This document shows, piece by piece, positions 53,301 through 60,980 of a stretch of 64,000 bases of DNA. Position 1 is the stretch's first letter, and the number at the start of each line of letters is the position of its first letter. A program made the position numbers and the translations under genes. The notes beneath the pieces were generated by a model. That model made no database searches, had not been told where the DNA came from, and worked only from the letters and a program-made list of their open reading frames with translations. Location: the NCBI GenBank assembly GCA_002435595.1, contig DJBL01000004.1, positions 27,162 to 91,161 on the forward strand, read 5' to 3'. Source of the DNA: Stenotrophomonas maltophilia. GTDB lineage: Bacteria > Pseudomonadota > Gammaproteobacteria > Xanthomonadales > Xanthomonadaceae.

Positions 53301-53659
53301 GCGCCGATGGTCGGGCGCTGGCGGCGCTGCTGGACGACGATGCCGCCACCGTGGTGCCGTTGGGGGCCAGCACGGTGTCGTTCACCGGCGTCAGCGATGG
53401 CGTGCCATCGATGTACACGCTGACCAGTGGCAACGCCCCGATCCGCGGCGGCGAGTGGACGCTGGAAGCACGCCGCAGCGGCGGCCGCTGGATCACGCTG
53501 GACCAGCGTCGCGGCGAGGACTTCGCCTGGGCGCAGCAGACCCGTCCGTTCGGCATCACCACCCCGGGCCGTTACGCCGAGTACCGGTTGCGCATCGCCG
53601 GGCCTGGGCGGATGCAGCTGGCCGAGGTGGAATTGCTGGCACCGGCTGCGGAGCATTGA
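50309..53659 (+). CDS. Secreted GH92-family glycosidase (alpha-mannosidase-like) with C-terminal F5/8-type domain
   Basis: A 1116-residue exported enzyme. A signal peptide (RPAVLPLALALACASLALPAFG) is followed by an N-terminal jelly-roll region to about residue 210 and the GH92 catalytic domain to about 970 (SRGTQANGTFSRGNNFPAT, DTFRTTWPAYALF, GDEDNGETSAWYVLASLGLYPL with Asp867 and Asp869 as the probable base pair). At the usual catalytic-acid position (HxNEP in most members) it reads AHSNQPAHH, with Gln825. The C-terminal 120 residues (SMYTLTSGNAP ... GRMQLAEVELLAP) are an F5/8-type carbohydrate-binding-like domain. Start at ATG 50309 follows GGGAG; the frame is open 1.9 kb further upstream but only antisense to LPS genes. 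The peptidase-like gene follows after 2 bases. Confidence 0.92.
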   Translation: MTVSVPRSARPAVLPLALALACASLALPAFGQGLQTSFEPGEPVPLGGTQAVQAGIGNGPRSPYAAKPGVGYTGLHALHYASSGGPGRRRLFDTDLAIEADTTLSWLVLPEIVGTDTVASTYVSLDLLLEDGSRVSASAARDQHGIALGAAAQGDSKTLYPQQWARKAVRLGDVPALRGRRVVAVELQVASAEGAPVSGWIDDVRLDAQPRSAPQRPSDWVLTSRGTQANGTFSRGNNFPATAVPHGFNFWTPVTDAGALNWLYRWNEQNDARNRPQLQALALSHQPSPWMGDRQTFQVMPSASRGVPEADRAKRALAFSRDRELARPYRYEVQFDNGIGAAIAPTDHAALFRFRFPDKGDANLLFDNVDARGGLTLDAASQTLSGYTDTRSGLSNGATRMYVVAAFDRPWRSSGTLSTGRATGYIKFDAGHDRTVNMRIATSLISLEQARHNLALELAADDTLERVAARAQDAWDARLAAFDIGDASDDQKTTLYSSLYRLYLYPNSGHENAGTAAAPDWRYASQASAAEDNTDGSATRSFAPIRDGKVYVNNGFWDTFRTTWPAYALFTKDDAGALVQGFLEQYRAGGWVARWSSPGYADLMVGTSSDVAFADAWLKGIGGFDPEEAYAAALRNATVVPPDRHVGRKGMDRSTFRGYASADVHEGMSWTMEGALNDFGIANMAESLAKRADTPAARERYATEAAYFRHRAGTYATLFDPAAGFFQGRTADGRWRLAAKDYDPRVWGHDYTESNGWTFAFTAAHDGEGLAGLYGGRAQLAAKLDAFFATPETADPALAGSYGGTIHEMTEARDVRMGMYAHSNQPAHHIPWMYLYAGQPWKTQQHVREILARLYVGSEIGQGYPGDEDNGETSAWYVLASLGLYPLRMGAPEYAIGSPAFRHARVELQGGAVLTVNAANNSRENVYVQSLKINGTPWTKTWVPHALIAKGATLDFVMGPTPSTWGSGPDDVPRSLTARGQRPALLHDLLGNGARAQGADGRALAALLDDDAATVVPLGASTVSFTGVSDGVPSMYTLTSGNAPIRGGEWTLEARRSGGRWITLDQRRGEDFAWAQQTRPFGITTPGRYAEYRLRIAGPGRMQLAEVELLAPAAEH

Positions 53660-53661
53660 GC

Positions 53662-54378
53662 ATGGTCGCGATGGCGTTCTGCAGGCGGGTAGCGGATGCG
53701 GTCACGGGCACTGCCGGGGTGCTGATGCTGGCGTTGCTGGCGTTCGATGCAATGGCGTTCGAGGGCAACCAGCACCGCGAGGGGGTGACATTGACCTACC
53801 GCGACCGGACTGATGCGCTGGATGCCACGATGCGCGAGCGGATCATCGAGACGTTCTTCACGGCGTATCTGCGCGAACGTGCCGATTTCCATCCGGGCGC
53901 ACCGGCGCAGGCGCGCATCGTGATCGACCCGGCGTACGACGGCGTCGCCTTTGTCGGCGAAGGCGACGGGGCAACCACGATCACCATCAACCCGGGCTGG
54001 TTGGCCAAACATCCCGACGACGTGGACCTGGTCACCCATGAGGCGATGCACATCGTGCAGGGCTACCCCGAGTACGCCAACGAGCGCGTACCCGGCTGGC
54101 TGGTGGAGGGCATCGCCGACTACGCGCGCGACCGCTATGGGCGGGAAAATGCCGCGGCGGGCTGGGCACTGCCGACGGTAGTGAAGCCGGGGCAGCGTTT
54201 CGATACCGGCTATCGGGTGACCGGGGCGTTCCTGAAGTGGAGCGAGGCGCGCGACCCGGGCCTGGTGAAGGCGCTGGACGCGGCGTTGCGCGAGGGTCGG
54301 TATACGCCGGCACTGTGGGAACAGCGCACCGGGCTGGCGTTGCCGGCGCTGTGGGCGGCGTACGTGCAGACACGTTGA
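53662..54378 (+). CDS. Exported metallopeptidase-like protein of the basic secretory protein family
   Basis: A 238-residue protein with an N-terminal hydrophobic export signal (VTGTAGVLMLALLAFDAMA). The zinc motif HEAMH is at residues 126-130, followed by VQGYPEYANERVPGWLVEGIADYARDRYG (in part), the pattern of the BSP family (plant basic secretory proteins and bacterial relatives), which are proposed peptidases. It begins 2 bases after the GH92 stop, so the pair is probably co-expressed, perhaps to degrade a glycoprotein. Confidence 0.82.
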   Translation: MVAMAFCRRVADAVTGTAGVLMLALLAFDAMAFEGNQHREGVTLTYRDRTDALDATMRERIIETFFTAYLRERADFHPGAPAQARIVIDPAYDGVAFVGEGDGATTITINPGWLAKHPDDVDLVTHEAMHIVQGYPEYANERVPGWLVEGIADYARDRYGRENAAAGWALPTVVKPGQRFDTGYRVTGAFLKWSEARDPGLVKALDAALREGRYTPALWEQRTGLALPALWAAYVQTR

Positions 54379-54483
54379 TGCGGCGGGCGCCCACCAGAAA
54401 TGGGCGGACGGGCGGCGATCAAGGGTATGGCGGAGCCGGCCACGGCCGGTCTGGCCGCCACGGCCGGGATGGCGGACGCTCGG

Positions 54484-54558
54484 TCAGCGCGCGCCGACCA
54501 GGCCGGCGTACAGCGCGAACAACTGTTGGAAATAGCGTTTGGTCGATCGACTGCGCAT
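54484..54558 (-). CDS. Possible 24-residue peptide
   Basis: A short minus-strand frame (MRSRSTKRYFQQLFALYAG..., 24 codons) with a good ribosome site, GGAG eight bases before the ATG. It is basic then hydrophobic. It may be a real small peptide or the truncated start of a lost membrane protein; the rest of 54379-54777 contains nothing else I can support. Confidence 0.25.
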   Translation of the reverse strand: MRSRSTKRYFQQLFALYAGLVGAR

Positions 54559-54777
54559 GGGATCGCTCCGGGCTGGCCATTGGGGGTCTGGTCGGGCCCA
54601 GGGCGGCGGGAGCCGGTGGCCCTCCGCCGCGGCCGGGCCGCGTGGGGGTATTGGGCCTTGCAGAGATTGCAGGGCGGTGACCGGTGGGCTACCGGCGTAG
54701 TGATCGGCCAGGCCGCCGACAGCATGTTGATCGGCGATCCGACCACCGGCACATCGATCGGCAAGGCAACAATCCCC

Positions 54778-55536
54778 GTAGATCCACGCCATGCGTGGAT
54801 GCCGCGCGCAGCGCGGCGCATGTATCCCGGCTGGCGGCACTGATGCATGCCGGGTTCTGGCCGGCGCTGAAACCACACCGAAGCCGCATCACGGCGTGCC
54901 TGTTGTCGCCGCGAAATGCATCCACGCGCAGCGCGGCGCCTGTGTCCCGGCCGGCGGCACTGATGCATGCCGGGTATTCGTCGGCGTTGAGCCCACACCG
55001 AAGCCGCATCGCGGCGTGCCTGTTGTCGCCGCGAAATGCATCCACGCATGGCGTGGATCTACGTGGCACCGCGATCGCGAAACCCGAGGCGTGGTTTGGC
55101 GGATGGGCACATCGATCGGCAAGGCAACGATCCCCGTGGATCCACGCCATGCGTGGCTGCCGCGCGCAGCGCGGCGCATGTATCCCGGCTGGCGGCACTG
55201 ATGCATGCCGGGTTCTGGCCGGCGCTGAAACCACACCGAAGCCGCATCACGGCGTGTCTGTTGTCACCGCGAAATGCATCCACGCATGGCGTGGATCTAC
55301 GTGGCACCACGATCGCGGAACCCGAGGCGTGGTTTGGCGGATGGGCACAACGACCGGCAAGGCAACGATCCCCGTGGATCCACGCCATGCGTGGATGCCG
55401 CGCGCAGCGCGGCGCCTGTATCGGGCCGGGGGCATTGACCCGCCCGGGTGTTGGCCGGCGCTGAAACCACACCGAAGCCGCATCGCGGCGTGCCTGTTGT
55501 CGCCGCGAAATGCATCCACGCATGGCGTGGATCTAC
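54778..55536. repeat. Non-coding array of four ~120-bp cores bounded by facing GTAG palindromes
   Basis: Four copies of one core (GCGCAGCGCGGCGC ... GCGAAATGCATCCACGC) start at 54806, 54926, 55164 and 55402. The first two are directly tandem (120 bp); the others recur every 238 bp because a spacer (CGTGGCACCGCGATCGCG...GGCAAGGCAACGATCCCC) comes between. The outer borders are palindromes ATCCACGC-CAT-GCGTGGAT in GTAG orientation at 54778 and in the opposite orientation at 55040-55062, 55278-55300 and 55514-55536. No long reading frame with codon character runs through it. It looks like REP-bounded duplication, not a gene. Confidence 0.88.
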
Positions 55537-55542
55537 GTGAAA

Positions 55543-55572
55543 CCAAAACGCGCCCCGAAGGGCGCGTTTTGG
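55543..55572 (-). terminator. Terminator of maeB
   Basis: A perfect 12-bp stem CCAAAACGCGCC / GGCGCGTTTTGG with a 6-base loop. On the minus strand the stem ends in TTTTGG and continues TTTC, giving the T-tract. It is 28 bases past the maeB stop codon. Confidence 0.85.
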
Positions 55573-55599
55573 CAGCTTGAGGTCAAAGAGACCAGCGCG

Positions 55600-57894
55600 T
55601 TACGCGCCGTTCTTTTCGGCCTCCAGCTGCTTGCGGATCTGCGCATCCACGGCCGCGATGGCGGTCATGTTGAGCACGCGGCGCGAGGTCGCGCTGGTGG
55701 TCAGGATGTGCACCGGCTTGGCCACGCCCATCAGGATCGGGCCGATCGCCACGCCGTCGGTGAACACGCGCACCAGGTTGTAGGCGATGTTGGCCGCTTC
55801 CAGGTTGGGCAGCACGAACAGGTTGGCGCGACCCTTCAGGGTGCTGTCGGGCAGCAGCTTCTGGCGCAGCGCTTCGTCCCACGCGGTGTCGCCCTGCATT
55901 TCGCCGTCCACGTTCAGGCGCGGGTTGCGCTTGAGCAGCAGGCTGCGCACGGTGCGCATCTTCAGCGCGTCGCGGGAATCGTGGCTGCCGAAGTTGGAGT
56001 GCGACAGCAGCGCCACCTTCGGCTCGATCCCGAACAGCTTCATGCGGTAGGCCGCCTGCAGGGTCGCTTCGCAGATCTGCTCGGCGGTCGGGTCTTCCTG
56101 CACATGGGTGTCCACAAAGAAGAACACGCCCTGCTGGTTGATCACGCCGGTCATGGCCGAGGTCGAGGTCACCTTCGATTCCAGCGGCAGCACGCTGCGC
56201 ACGTAGCCGAGCTTCTTGTGGAAGCGGCCGACCACGCCGGTCAGCATCGCGTCGGCTTCGCCGCGCGCCACCATCACCGCCGCGATCAGGGTCGGGCGCG
56301 AACGCATCAGGTTCTTGGCCGCCGCCACGGTCACGCCACGGCGCCCGGTCAGGTTGTGGTAGTACTGCCAGTACTCGTTGAAGCGCGGATCATCGTTGAT
56401 GTTGGTGATGTCAAAGTCGACACCGGCCTTCATGCGCAGGCCCAGGCGCTCGATACGCGATTCGATCACGTCCGGGCGGCCGATCAGGATCGGCTGCGCC
56501 AGGCCTTCATCGACCACGTTCTGCACCGCGCGCAGCACCACTTCCTCTTCGCCCTCGGCATACACCACGCGCTGCTTGTCCGAGCGCGCGCGGTCGTAGA
56601 CCGGCTTCATCATCAGGCTGGTGCGGTAGACGAACTGGGCCAGCTTTTCGCGGTAGGCCCCCATGTCGGCGACCGGACGGGTCGCCACGCCCGAGTCCAT
56701 CGCGGCCTGGGCCACGGCGGCCGACAGCTCCACCAGCAGGCGGCGGTCGAACGGACGCGGGATCAGGTAATCGCGGCCGAAGCTCGGGGTGTCATCCCCG
56801 TACGCCGAACCCAGGTCGCTGGCCTCACGGCGTGCCATCGCGGCGATCGCGTGCACGCAGGCGATCTTCATCTCTTCATTGATCGCGGTGGCGCCCACGT
56901 CCAGCGCGCCGCGGAACAGGTAAGGGAAGCACAGCACGTTGTTGATCTGGTTCGGGTAATCCGAACGACCGGTGCCGATCAGCGCGTCCGGGCGGACCGA
57001 GCGGGCCAGTTCCGGCATGATTTCCGGGGTCGGGTTGGCCAGGGCGAAGATCACCGGGTCCTTGGCCATGGTCTTGACCATGTCCGCCGTGAGGATGCCC
57101 GGGGCCGACAGGCCCAGGAAGATGTCCGCGCCGTCCACGATCTCGGCCAGGGTGCGCTTGTCGGTGTCGCGCGCGTAACGTGCCTTCTCCGGGTCCAGGT
57201 CGGTGCGGCCGGTGTGGATCACCCCGTCGCGGTCGAAGGCCAGGATGTTTTCCTTCTTCAGGCCCAGCGAGACCAGCATGTTGACGCAGGAGATGCCCGC
57301 CGCGCCCATGCCGGTGGTCGCCAGCTTCACCTCTTCGATCTTCTTGCCGGTCACCAGCATGGCGTTGAGCACGGCCGCGCCGACGATGATCGCGGTGCCG
57401 TGCTGGTCGTCATGGAACACCGGGATGTTCATCCGCTCGCGCAGCTTGCGCTCGACGATGAAGCACTCCGGCGCCTTGATGTCTTCCAGGTTGATGCCGC
57501 CGAAGGTCGGCTCCAGCGAGGCGATGATGTCGACCAGCTTGTCCGGGTCGTTCTCGTCGATCTCGATGTCGAACACGTCGATGCCGGCGAACTTCTGGAA
57601 CAGCACGCCCTTGCCTTCCATCACCGGCTTGCCGGCCAGCGGGCCGATGTTGCCCAGCCCCAGCACGGCGGTGCCGTTGGAGATCACCGCGACCAGGTTG
57701 CCGCGGGCGGTGAGCTCGCTGGCCTGCTGCGGGTCGGCCATGATGGCCTCGCAGGCGTGTGCCACGCCCGGCGAGTAGGCCAACGACAGATCGCGCTGGG
57801 TCAGCATCGGCTTGGTCGCTGCGACGCGGATCTTGCCCGGCGGCGACATGCGGTGGTAATCGAGGGCAGCCTGTTTGAAATCTTCGTTGGACAT
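55600..57894 (-). CDS. maeB: NADP-dependent malic enzyme with phosphotransacetylase-like domain
   Basis: A 764-residue cytoplasmic enzyme converting malate to pyruvate and CO2. Residues 1-430 are the malic enzyme (MLTQRDLSLAYSPGVAHAC, VISNGTAVLGLGNIGPLAGKPVMEGK in part, VFHDDQHGTAIIVGAAVLNA, TGMGAAGISCVNML). Residues about 430-764 are the PTA-like domain that regulates MaeB by acetyl-CoA and lacks PTA activity in E. coli. Start at ATG 57894. It lies next to dctA, the likely source of its dicarboxylate. Confidence 0.96.
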   Translation of the reverse strand: MSNEDFKQAALDYHRMSPPGKIRVAATKPMLTQRDLSLAYSPGVAHACEAIMADPQQASELTARGNLVAVISNGTAVLGLGNIGPLAGKPVMEGKGVLFQKFAGIDVFDIEIDENDPDKLVDIIASLEPTFGGINLEDIKAPECFIVERKLRERMNIPVFHDDQHGTAIIVGAAVLNAMLVTGKKIEEVKLATTGMGAAGISCVNMLVSLGLKKENILAFDRDGVIHTGRTDLDPEKARYARDTDKRTLAEIVDGADIFLGLSAPGILTADMVKTMAKDPVIFALANPTPEIMPELARSVRPDALIGTGRSDYPNQINNVLCFPYLFRGALDVGATAINEEMKIACVHAIAAMARREASDLGSAYGDDTPSFGRDYLIPRPFDRRLLVELSAAVAQAAMDSGVATRPVADMGAYREKLAQFVYRTSLMMKPVYDRARSDKQRVVYAEGEEEVVLRAVQNVVDEGLAQPILIGRPDVIESRIERLGLRMKAGVDFDITNINDDPRFNEYWQYYHNLTGRRGVTVAAAKNLMRSRPTLIAAVMVARGEADAMLTGVVGRFHKKLGYVRSVLPLESKVTSTSAMTGVINQQGVFFFVDTHVQEDPTAEQICEATLQAAYRMKLFGIEPKVALLSHSNFGSHDSRDALKMRTVRSLLLKRNPRLNVDGEMQGDTAWDEALRQKLLPDSTLKGRANLFVLPNLEAANIAYNLVRVFTDGVAIGPILMGVAKPVHILTTSATSRRVLNMTAIAAVDAQIRKQLEAEKNGA

Positions 57895-58071
57895 CGCTTT
57901 CTGCAGATGAATGGGCGAGAGGAACAGGGGATCATACCCCCGTTGGCGTGGATGGACCTGTCGCTACGCTGTCGCGATCATGCTGCGACCGCACAAATTC
58001 CAGGCCGTTCGGCAGCGTATGTGGCCAGCGTGCCCGGCCCCGATGACAAACCGCATCGCCGCGCAGGCTTG

Positions 58072-58118
58072 GGAAAAAAGCAGGGCCTGCCGTCCAGGGG
58101 GGAACGGTCAGGCCCTGC
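58072..58118 (-). terminator. Intrinsic terminator of dctA
   Basis: A stem GCAGGGCCTG (58080-58089) / CAGGCCCTGC (58109-58118) with an inner CCGT/ACGG stem. On the minus strand it is followed by six T residues. It starts 23 bases after the dctA stop. The remaining gap up to maeB (57895-58071) contains its upstream region and no gene. Confidence 0.9.
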
Positions 58119-58140
58119 AACACACACAAGGGGCGGCGGC

Positions 58141-59490
58141 TCAGCCCGCCGGGGCAGTCAGCGGCGATGGCAGGTCGTCGGTGGCCAGGGCCGGCAGTTC
58201 GGCCTCGCGACCGTCCAGGGCCAGGGCCAGGCGGTCGCGGTCCAGCGCGCCTTCCCAGCGCGACACCACCACCGTGGCCACGGCATTGCCGATGAAGTTG
58301 GTCAGCGAGCGGCATTCGCTCATGAAGCGGTCCACGCCCAGGATCAGCGCCATGCCGGCCACCGGCACTTCCGGGACCACGGCCAGGGTGGCGGCCAGGG
58401 TGATGAAGCCGGCCCCGGTGACGCCGGCGGCGCCCTTGGAGCTCAGCATCGCCACCGCCAGCAGCGCGATCTGGTGGCCCAGGGTCAGCTCGGTGTTGGT
58501 GGCCTGGGCGATGAACAGCGCGGCCAGGGTCATGTAGATGTTGGTGCCGTCCAGGTTGAACGAGTAGCCGGTGGGCACCACCAGGCCCACCACCGACTTG
58601 GCGCAGCCGGCGCGCTCCATCTTCTCCATCAGCGAGGGCAGCGCCGACTCGGACGAGGAGGTACCCAGCACCAGCAGCAGTTCGGCCTTCAGATAGCGGG
58701 CCAGCTTGAACACCGAGAACCCGCACAGGCGGCAGACCACGCCCAGGATGACCGCCACGAACAGGAACGCGGTGAGGTAGAACGAGCCGACCAGCCAGGC
58801 CAGGTTGATCAGCGAGCCCACCCCATACTTGCCGATGGTGAAGGCGATGGCACCGAAGGCGCCGATCGGGGCGGCCTTCATCAGGATGTGGACCAGGCGG
58901 AACACCGGGGCGGTGAGCGCCTCCAGGAAGGTCAGCACCGGGCGGCCCTTGTCACCGGTCAGGGCCAGCGCGACGCCGAACAGCACCGCCACGAACAGCA
59001 CCTGCAGGATGTTGCCATCGACGAAGGCGCTGACCAGGGTGGCCGGGATGATGTCCATCGCAAACCCGGTCAGGGTCAGCTCATGGGACTTCTCCACATA
59101 GCTGTGGACCGCGGTCTGGTCCAGGTCGGCCGGGTTGATGTTCATGCCGGCGCCGGGCTGGACCACATGCGCCACCACCATGCCCACGATCAGGGCCAGG
59201 GTGGAGAAGAACAGGAAATACGCCATCGACTTGGCAAACACCCGGCCCACGGTCCGCAGGTGGGTCATGCCGGCAATGCCGGTGACGATGGTCAGGAAGA
59301 TCACCGGGGCGATGATCATCTTCACCAGCTTGATGAAGGCATCACCGAGCGGCTTGAGCGATTCGGCGAAGGCCGGCTCGAAGTGGCCCAGGATGGCGCC
59401 CAGAACGATTGCCACCACCACCTGGAAGTACAGCTGGCGGTAGAAGGGCAGCGGCTTGGCCGCCAGGGGGGCAGTGGTGGGAACGTGCAT
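58141..59490 (-). CDS. dctA: C4-dicarboxylate:proton/sodium symporter DctA
   Basis: A 449-residue DAACS-family inner-membrane importer of succinate, fumarate and malate. The signature KMIIAPVIFLTIVTGIAGM, the serine-rich GTSSSESALPSLMEKMERAG, GYSFNLDGTNIYMTLAALFIAQ (in part) and DRFMSECRSLTNFIGNAVAT are intact. Start at ATG 59490 follows GGAGCTTCCC. The divergent porin and DctB-like kinase suggest regulation by dicarboxylates. Confidence 0.96.
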   Translation of the reverse strand: MHVPTTAPLAAKPLPFYRQLYFQVVVAIVLGAILGHFEPAFAESLKPLGDAFIKLVKMIIAPVIFLTIVTGIAGMTHLRTVGRVFAKSMAYFLFFSTLALIVGMVVAHVVQPGAGMNINPADLDQTAVHSYVEKSHELTLTGFAMDIIPATLVSAFVDGNILQVLFVAVLFGVALALTGDKGRPVLTFLEALTAPVFRLVHILMKAAPIGAFGAIAFTIGKYGVGSLINLAWLVGSFYLTAFLFVAVILGVVCRLCGFSVFKLARYLKAELLLVLGTSSSESALPSLMEKMERAGCAKSVVGLVVPTGYSFNLDGTNIYMTLAALFIAQATNTELTLGHQIALLAVAMLSSKGAAGVTGAGFITLAATLAVVPEVPVAGMALILGVDRFMSECRSLTNFIGNAVATVVVSRWEGALDRDRLALALDGREAELPALATDDLPSPLTAPAG

Positions 59491-59745
59491 GGGAAGCTCC
59501 GGCAGTGTCACGAAGGATGCCGGCCGCGGGCGGCGGCATCTGGCGTGGCCTTTTTACGCCGCCGTCTCCGCCGCGCAGATAACCTATTGGTACTAGCCCC
59601 CCGGTTCAGCTGTCGCAGCTGCCTACACTGCAACGGCACCGCGCCCCCACGGCGGCGGATGCCGCAGCGCCCCGGGAGCGATTACCCCCACAGTTTTGCC
59701 GCGCGCGGCCGTTGTTGTTCTGCCCCACCCTATTGCAGCCACCTG

Positions 59746-60921
59746 ATGCCCATGCGCCCGACTCCCCTGTTCCTTGCCCTCACCTGCCTGACCGCCGCCC
59801 CGCTGGCCGCCACCGCGGCGGACTGGGACAACTGGCCCACCAAGGCCACCTTCAGCGATGGCACCGAGCTGGCGGCCACCGCCAACATCGCCTACGACCT
59901 CAATGACTTCTCCGGCGACAGCGGCATCGAAGACGCCGACGCGGTGCGCCGCAAGGAGTTCGGCGCCACCCTGAAGAAGAAGGGCGTCTACGACGCCATG
60001 GTGTACTACGACTTCCAGGCCGACACCTGGCTGGACGTGTTCGTGCGCTTTGAGAGCAAGGCCTTCTTCGGCCGCGACGTGGGCCGCTTCCGCTTCGGCT
60101 ACATGAAGACCCCGGTCGGCCTGGACGCGGGCACCTCCTCGCGCGCCGGCAGCTTCCTGGAGACCGCCCTGCCCGTGCAGGCGTTCTACGAAGGCCGCCG
60201 CACCGGTGCCGAATGGGTGCTGGAGCGCCCGCAGTACCTGTTGCAGGCCGGTGCCTACGGCGGCAAGGACCTGCAGGGCGACAACCCCGGCACCACCCAG
60301 GCCGTGCGCGCGGTGTGGACCCCGGTCAAGGCCGCCGGCGACGTGCTGCACGTGGGCCTGGCCTACTCGCAGGAAAACCCGCGCGGTTACCGCGATGGCC
60401 GCGACGTGCCCCATGCGGCAAGCGCGCGCCTGCGCGCCCGCCCGGAAGCCGGCCTGACCGACATCCGCCTGGTTGATTCGGGCGCGCTGGCCACCGCCGA
60501 CCAGATCCGTCGTACCGGCCTGGAAGGCATCTGGATCCGCGGCCCGTTCTCGCTGCAGGGCGAAGTGCTGCAGACCACCGTCACCCGCGAGGGCAAGCCG
60601 GACTACACCGGCAATGGCCAGTACGCGATGGCCAGCTGGGTGCTCACCGGCGAGTCGCGTCCGTACAGCGCCGGCGCGGTGGCCAACATCAAGCCGGCCC
60701 ACGATTACGGCGCGGTGGAACTGGTGGCCCGCTACAGCCGCCTGGACCTGGACGATGCCGATGTCTTCGGCGGCCGCCAGCACGACTGGACCGTGGGCGC
60801 CAACTGGTACCTCACCAGCCACTTCAAGTTCCAGGCCAACTACGTCAAGGCCGATGCCAGCCGTCGTGGCGTGCATACCAAGCCGGACATCGTCGAACTG
60901 CGCGCACAGATGCACTTCTGA
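59746..60921 (+). CDS. Phosphate-selective-type (OprO/OprP) porin
   Basis: A 391-residue outer-membrane barrel. A signal peptide (RPTPLFLALTCLTAAPLAATA|ADWDNWPTKA) is followed by strands typical of the family (VRRKEFGATLKKKGVYDAMVYYDF, GRFRFGYMKTPVGLD, AFYEGRRTGAEWVLER in part) and it ends VELRAQMHF with terminal Phe. OprO/OprP members often carry phosphate, but the family is broad; lying between dctA and a DctB-like kinase gene, it may admit dicarboxylates. Start ATG 59746 or 59752. The huge open frame extending upstream is antisense to maeB and dctA and not coding. Confidence 0.85.
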   Translation: MPMRPTPLFLALTCLTAAPLAATAADWDNWPTKATFSDGTELAATANIAYDLNDFSGDSGIEDADAVRRKEFGATLKKKGVYDAMVYYDFQADTWLDVFVRFESKAFFGRDVGRFRFGYMKTPVGLDAGTSSRAGSFLETALPVQAFYEGRRTGAEWVLERPQYLLQAGAYGGKDLQGDNPGTTQAVRAVWTPVKAAGDVLHVGLAYSQENPRGYRDGRDVPHAASARLRARPEAGLTDIRLVDSGALATADQIRRTGLEGIWIRGPFSLQGEVLQTTVTREGKPDYTGNGQYAMASWVLTGESRPYSAGAVANIKPAHDYGAVELVARYSRLDLDDADVFGGRQHDWTVGANWYLTSHFKFQANYVKADASRRGVHTKPDIVELRAQMHF

Positions 60922-60980
60922 TCCGGTTGCCTGCGGCGGGCGTGCACACCGCGCCCGCCGCTCGCCCGTAGACTGCCGCC

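Noticed and set aside
54757..55549. Protein-coding frames across the repeat array (e.g. repeated HAWRGST-type peptides on both strands)
   Set aside because: Frames are open in several phases at once, follow the palindromes, and lack start signals; the array is better explained as REP-bounded repeats.
55510..59745. A very long plus-strand frame leading into the porin gene
   Set aside because: It is antisense to maeB and dctA, with His/Gln/Arg-rich composition typical of GC-driven shadow frames; the porin signal peptide begins at 59746 or 59752.
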